From contig JAFEUB010000716.1 of the NCBI GenBank assembly GCA_024529925.1, forward strand, positions 2,588,501 through 2,652,500: 64,000 nt of DNA, in the 5' to 3' direction. Both the position numbers and the translations under genes were made by a program. This stretch comes from Ophthalmolycus amberensis. Its lineage: Eukaryota; Chordata; Actinopteri; Perciformes; Zoarcidae. The first letter of the stretch is position 1, and each line of letters opens with the position of its first letter. Below the pieces are notes generated by a model. It was not told the origin of the DNA. It did no database searches and saw nothing but the letters and a program-made list of their open reading frames with translations. Below are positions 58,600 to 64,000 of this stretch, in pieces.

Positions 58600-61500
58600 T
58601 GGAGTTGGAGACAATGACCACTTATTATTTTGAATTGAATGAGTCCAGTCTATATAATCAGACAATATGATGTATAAGAAGAGGGTTGTTACTTTGTTGT
58701 TACAGAAGGTTTTGTGGTTATCACAGGCCATGATACGCATTGACCCATAATTTACTCATATCTTGCATCATATTTAGCTTCAATTAAATTTCTAATATGA
58801 AAAACTATAGGAGTATTATGGACAAAATATTTGGAATTTCCTATTTTAAAATTGGACTGTGATATTTGAAAATGTAATGTGATATAGATTAAAAATATGT
58901 ATGAGGTCTAGCCTCACTGAAGAAGTGGAGAAATCAGATACAGCGCATATATTTTTCAAATAACTGTCTTAATCCAACTTTGGAGACACTGCAATTGAAA
59001 TTAAAGGGAAATGTTAGATAATAAATAATATGTTACTATGTATGAAAATGATTTTCATGGGTTATTTCTACAATAAGAAAGGAGCCCGTTCATTGCGCAT
59101 GGAAACCCATATATCCACTTGATGAAAGTGTAGTGGCCTGGTGCAAGGTGCTGCTGGGGATGGTTTGTAGATGATAATTGGATTCATTCAGTACCACTCT
59201 TGCTTATTGGCTCAGAGGAGATATTGAAAGAAAACAACCCCTCCCCCACCCACAGCTACCAGACCCAAGCCATACGACATGACCCCCATTGGCCAAGGCA
59301 AAGCAGACTCCCATCCAAAGTGAGCCCTATTGTCATGCTGCGTTTTGAACTACATTTCATCAGAATTTCAAGTCATTCAAATCTAATAATGTTCTGAAAG
59401 CAAGTGAAGTTAGTTATGTTTTATTCAGTCAATATAGCACCAAATTACTTTATATACTATACATATATAAAGGATCCTGGGTGAGGGTAAAAGCTGACAC
59501 AGTTGCTTACATATTACACTGGATTAGATTATTCTTAATTATCTTTTGGGTAAGACATATCACATAATATTGCAACATTAAACAGATAAGAGAGACTGTT
59601 AATACTGACAGAATTGTAATTGTAAATCCACACAGTGCAACTTAAATCACCTCCATCCTCCTTTCCTTCCTCTTTCATATCAAACTACAAGATATATTAC
59701 AATGCATTCGAGATGCTGCATTGTCTACAGTCATAGTTGTTCCGATTTTGTGATCGTTTTGTAATCTAATGTGGCCTGAATTGTAAAAATATCAACAAAA
59801 TGAAAAGGGAACTTTTCACTGTCTTCTTAATAAGAGAGCTTGGGCCAATGTGACTGTCCAACGATGCATTGGGCTAAAATGAACTGACTGATAACACTTG
59901 GAGACACAATATTGTATACGTAAATCAGCAAAGCCATGATATCATTATTATTTCTATCATATTACTTGCCATGGAATACTGTTTTCTAAACTCCATCAAG
60001 TTCAATGTTTAGTTTAAATGGAGCAAATGTGTCATGTGTGTTTAAAGTCATTGTAAGTATGGGGCCAGACAAACAGAGTGCTATCACATCAACAAAAATA
60101 ACAACAACGATGGGCTTTTGTCTGACCAATGCTAAAACATGGATTGCAATCAAGTTGCTTCGTTTTTTAAATCTTATATCGAACCAATCTGGGTTTGTAC
60201 AAAGGTCAAAGGGTTGCATTTCTATGTCAAAGCAACCCTTGACCTGCAGAAGTTCATTTCGACATCCAAAGCAAAAAGCTTATCTTGTGTTCAGAGTGCT
60301 TAAATTCCTGGGATGTCATGCAGGAGGACACGAGTTGTTGCGTTCTAATTTAACATCCCCATCTTGTGGCGTGAACTGGGATCTGGTCTTCAGTGCTGAA
60401 ACCCTGAGGATTGTTTCTGGTTTATCTTTTTTCTGCTTTCAATTAAAAACACATAAATGGTCAATATATCCATATATTCTAACAAAATATATGAAGCAGA
60501 TGAAAACTGTCTAATGCAGTTCCACATAATACCTCCTTTGTAAAAAGTGCTGATTCTACTCTGTGCCAATTATTCGTCCAATCTTTGCAATGGTTATATA
60601 AATCAAGGTGTTCATGGTATATTGGATCCCTGATTTGCATACTTGAGGTACGAATAACGTTAATGCCTTATAATGCAAACGAGTATGACACCTGATCTAA
60701 CTACACACCTGAAATTAAATAATAATAAACAGTAAGGGGTAGATATGAATATACTAAATATGTACAGTTTGAGCAGTGTGAAATGAATATGCTATACAGT
60801 ATGAACATGTGCAGCAAGTAGCCAAAATATATTGTGCAGGAGTATACATAGTGTAGTAGAAATAGAAATACACTATAGGTGATAGTATGGATAGTATTAT
60901 AAACATGTGATGGTTGTAAGAGCATATATAGTATAGGTAAGTAAGTAAAGTTGTAAGATTAAATTTACCAACAAGTTCATCACTTCCTTAACAGTCTTAA
61001 TAATAAATTAATGGATTTTAAAAACAATTTCACAAAAGTAGCATTTATTGCAAATTGATTTGTAGTTAATTTCCTAAAAGTCTCCAGAATGTACAGTGTG
61101 TTTTTAAGTGCTACACCAGCTTGAACATTTTGAGCCAATAACACATGTTTACCACTAGATGGAGTTGCAACCTTATTATTCACAGTATGAAGGTTACAAC
61201 TACCGGTAGGTACATTTATGCAACTCAACATACTGTGGAGTCTGATTGTTTTGCTGCTAGTCTCTTTTGGTAAGACAGTAAATAAGATTCTTTATTGCTG
61301 CTAATGGTCCAGATGAGGCACTGGTAATATGTCAACATTTAATGCCTAACACTCTAGATGAATCCACAAGGTGGAGTAGTTTGGTAAGCTTTTGAGACCA
61401 GCTAAGTACAGTAACATGAATTTAGACAGTTGTAATATTTCTGTCCACCTAATTATTACACAAATGAAGCTGTCACATCATAGGCATATAAAAAGGTCTT

Positions 61501-62200
61501 GCAAAAGTATTCTTATCGGTAGAGTTGAATAAATGCTACTTTACAGGTGATGCTCTTCAGCTTCCAAGGCAACTCATTTCTGCACATGTTGATCTGGTGT
61601 CGTGAATGTCCAGTGCCTTCAAGATTCATGAATGATTGGTTTCTGATCACGTAACGTCCTTTCTTCTGACACCATGAAGGACGATCTACTGCTGTAAACA
61701 TGGTGGGAACTCATTCTTTGGAAAATTAGACGGCACTTCAAGGAAACTCCCTTTGTTTGATTTCCAACCACTCAACCTCAAGATTCATCTGAATACATCC
61801 TGTTGTATCAGCATTTCCTTGACATCCAAAAACAAAAGTCACGTCAGCATCACCTTCATTTTCTGAATAACACTCAGTCGTTATTTCATGAATAGATACC
61901 ACGAAGGCCAATTTGTTTCATATCTTTTTTATTTTTTATTTCATTACATAAGAACATACATACAAAGCAAACTTTATAATTAAGAGTTTATGAAACTCAC
62001 AGCGCATTGTCTGTAGAAATAACACAATCCCTACAAACATTTACAATTAACTCTAGTATAGAGTTCTGATTATACCTAATAAAACCCAAACTCCCATTCA
62101 GAAAAAACCACCAACATCCAAATTGACTCACACCTTACATACCCACAGCAGATATGTACACATTCGTAAAAAGTTGCAACAGTTCTCCAGATCATTAGAA
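58600..62200. other. spacer between e2f2 and id3, nothing recognised
   Basis: AT-rich. The 169-codon plus-strand frame at 60005-60514 has no recognisable domain and no splice partners. No RNA gene seen. Confidence 0.4.
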
Positions 62201-62748
62201 ATCAGATTAGATGGGGAGGGGGGAGGGGGGGGGGGGGAATTATACAGGGACAATTATGTGAGATGATGTGAGACTTGGTGTAGAGAGGGTTCTGGTTGGG
62301 TGTGGAGTTTAACCCACAAAGTAGGTTTGGAATGCAACACACAAAAAAAGGAAAATAAAACAATGTACCAATGTTTCTACTTCTACCTATAGGGGATCCC
62401 AGGTTGTTTGGAGGAGGGTGTACAAAGCCGGTTGCTTTCAATTTCCAATCCTGGCTTCTGCTTTGGTGTGTTGATTTGTCTGTCCAGGGGCCAAAGAATG
62501 AGTCTCTGTTTTCTTGCTCATGCACCACTGTTGATCCCCACTCATCTAGGAAACAGTCCACTTTGTCGGTCTTTTCTTCTTTAAACCCTCCTTCTTTTTC
62601 TTCTCCTTCTCCCCCCCCCCAAATACCTATCCCACCCTTTCTGCCCCTCTTGTCCTCTTGCCCGGAGTGAAGTGGAGACATGTGTTTCCCTGCACCTGCA
62701 TGGAGAGAAAGGAAGAAAAGTGAAGTCAGATCTCTCCCTCTCACCCCT

Positions 62749-62764
62749 CCCCCCCCCCCCCCCC
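62749..62764. repeat. (C)16 homopolymer
   Basis: A pure C run downstream of id3; a G13 run at 62225-62237 is nearby. Confidence 0.9.
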
Positions 62765-62937
62765 TTCAGAGGAGAGCAGACAGACTGGCGCCTAGCATGG
62801 AACTTTCATTAACCCCAGGCAGATAGCAATGAATCCGCTACACATTCACTGGCCTGTCTAATTGGCAACCCTAATGTGCAGGGCAACGAGACCTTCGTCT
62901 CAACAAAGGCGACACTATTCTCGCTGATGTTAAAAGT

Positions 62938-62943
62938 TTTATT
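62938..62943 (-). terminator. candidate id3 polyadenylation signal
   Basis: AATAAA on the minus strand about 170 bases past the id3 stop codon. A cluster of AATAAA-like words near 61930-61945 could serve a longer transcript; human ID3 has an extra 3' untranslated exon. Confidence 0.4.
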
Positions 62944-63110
62944 TTTAAGTTATTTTCTAAGTCAAAACAACACACTGTTGGAATTCTCAGCGAGTGTCCC
63001 GAAGACATGCCGTTTCTACACACACACACACATCTTGTGATTATAGCAATTTATAGATACGACATTACTGATTATCAAATAATAAATACATACCATGATC
63101 TGCCTTCCTC

Positions 63111-63809
63111 TTAATGGCACAACCGCCCTTCTTCTTTGGAGAATTTGCGTGCAAGGTCCGCAGTCTGAATGGAGAGCAAAATGAAGCAGTGTTAGACGCC
63201 GACAATACTCTTCATCTTATTGCATAGACAAGAATAACTGGATGTTGCGGGGGTGCAACATGTCTGCCACAACATCACATATCGGAGAACACCAGAACAA
63301 TGGACTAAAATACAATATCAACGCCATGCATGCAAGCGGGGATGCACATCGTGTTGCGAGTGGAATACACTTTACAAAATCCAGATCGACTTAAATGAAA
63401 AAAAGGCTATCTTCTGCAGAAGCAATGCAGAGATCCGTTTAGTGCAGAGAGCTACACAAGACTTGCTATTTAGCGTCGGTCCACGCTGCAGCCCGCATCT
63501 CCGCCTCACCTTTATCGACAAAACCATCTCCGGCGTGGCTGTGTCCTCCGCCTCCAGCGCGATCTGCAGGTCGAAGATGTAGTCGATGACGTGTTGCAGG
63601 ATCTCCACCTGGCTGACCGACTTGTTCTGCGGGATGCTCGGCACCAGCTCCTTCAGCTTGGAGTAGCAGTCGTTCATGTCGCACAGGGCGCCCACCGGCT
63701 CCTCCAGACACGAGTGTTTATTCCGGTTGATGGCGAGACTCTGCTCCGAAATGCAGCACACGGCCTTGTAGCAGCTCCTCACCGAGCGGACGGGACTGAT
63801 GGCTTTCAT
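63111..63809 (-). CDS. id3: DNA-binding inhibitor ID3
   Basis: Two coding exons, 63510-63809 (100 codons) and 63111-63164 (17 codons plus stop), joined across a 345-bp GT-AG intron in phase 0; 117 residues (human ID3 119). ID proteins have a helix-loop-helix but no basic region, so they pair with E proteins and block DNA binding by bHLH factors. Seen here: MKAISPVRSVRSCYKAVCCI at the start (YKAVCC is ID3-like), the HLH at about residues 43-84 (MNDCYSKLKELVPSIPQNKS and VSQVEILQHVIDYIFDLQIA), and the end KEEGRLCH, like the human SFCH end. The intron position after the HLH matches the family. ID genes are direct BMP/SMAD targets; I did not find a convincing SMAD site within the part of the promoter in view. 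Confidence 0.96.
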
Positions 63810-63950
63810 GATGAATACAGAGACAACAACAACAACAAGACTCGGCTTGACGATTAAGTGTGAGTATTTGAAGGTTTTCCTCCTATTGGGGTCTTCTTTT
63901 ATCGCTGTCCTGAAACGTTACAGTGCTCTGACAGCGACGTACGCTTAGGT

Positions 63951-63957
63951 CTTTATA
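63951..63957 (-). promoter_or_regulatory. id3 TATA box
   Basis: TATAAAG on the minus strand, about 142 bases before the ATG. Transcription would start near 63925, leaving a 5' untranslated region of roughly 115 bases. A GC-rich stretch (ggggcggtcagcaagcgcc) lies just upstream at 63964-63982. Confidence 0.75.
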
Positions 63958-64000
63958 CACTAGGCGCTTGCTGACCGCCCCTTTCTCGCATCGTGCTCTG

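Noticed and set aside
60005..60514. 169-codon plus-strand frame
   Set aside because: No domain, no repeats, no splice sites, AT-rich composition. Most likely a chance ORF in the e2f2-id3 spacer.
62202..62744. 180-codon minus-strand frame downstream of id3
   Set aside because: Low-complexity product (Gly/Glu and Pro runs) caused by homopolymers. Probably untranslated or intergenic.

Overview
The window reads as a stretch of a teleost fish nuclear genome. It has spliced vertebrate genes with GT-AG introns, many CA/GT microsatellites, and remains of L2-like LINEs, hAT and Tc1-like transposons. Most of it is intergenic or intronic. Four genes are recognised, plus one intact ORF of unknown family.

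Layout. Positions 1-8.2 kb form an accessory, repeat-rich region: a dispersed repeat present in two or three pieces, a Tc1-like fragment, an intact 538-codon coiled-coil ORF with five near-identical 96-bp repeats, a minisatellite right after its stop codon, and a 5'-truncated LINE. 8.2-14 kb holds a perfect palindrome, an internally deleted hAT transposon and a promoter-like island. 14.6-15.2 kb carries an intronless plus-strand gene that I identify as trnp1 (TMF1-regulated nuclear protein 1). 15.2-21 kb is non-coding and includes a complete non-autonomous hAT element with its target-site duplication.

23.2-42.3 kb is asap3 on the minus strand. I rebuilt 26 coding exons that keep frame throughout and give a 1005-residue protein: BAR, PH, ArfGAP, ankyrin repeats, proline-rich region, SH3. 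48.6-57.9 kb is e2f2 on the minus strand, 7 coding exons and 447 residues, including an AT-AC intron of the minor (U12) type and paired E2F sites in its own promoter. 63.1-63.8 kb is id3 on the minus strand, 2 coding exons and 117 residues, with a TATA box near the window edge.

The order asap3-e2f2-id3, all on one strand, matches ASAP3-E2F2-ID3 on human 1p36; TRNP1 also lies on 1p36 in human. The genes do not form an operon. Their known roles are Arf GTPase control at focal adhesions and membranes (asap3), S-phase transcription (e2f2), inhibition of bHLH factors (id3) and a nuclear progenitor factor (trnp1). The most notable points are the retained SH3 domain of asap3 (human ASAP3 lacks it), the U12 intron with a GT microsatellite inside it, the fish trnp1, and the repeat-expanded coiled-coil ORF with its splice-site-rich minisatellite. 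Exon boundaries come from reading splice consensus, frame continuity and remembered family sequences; no alignment was run.
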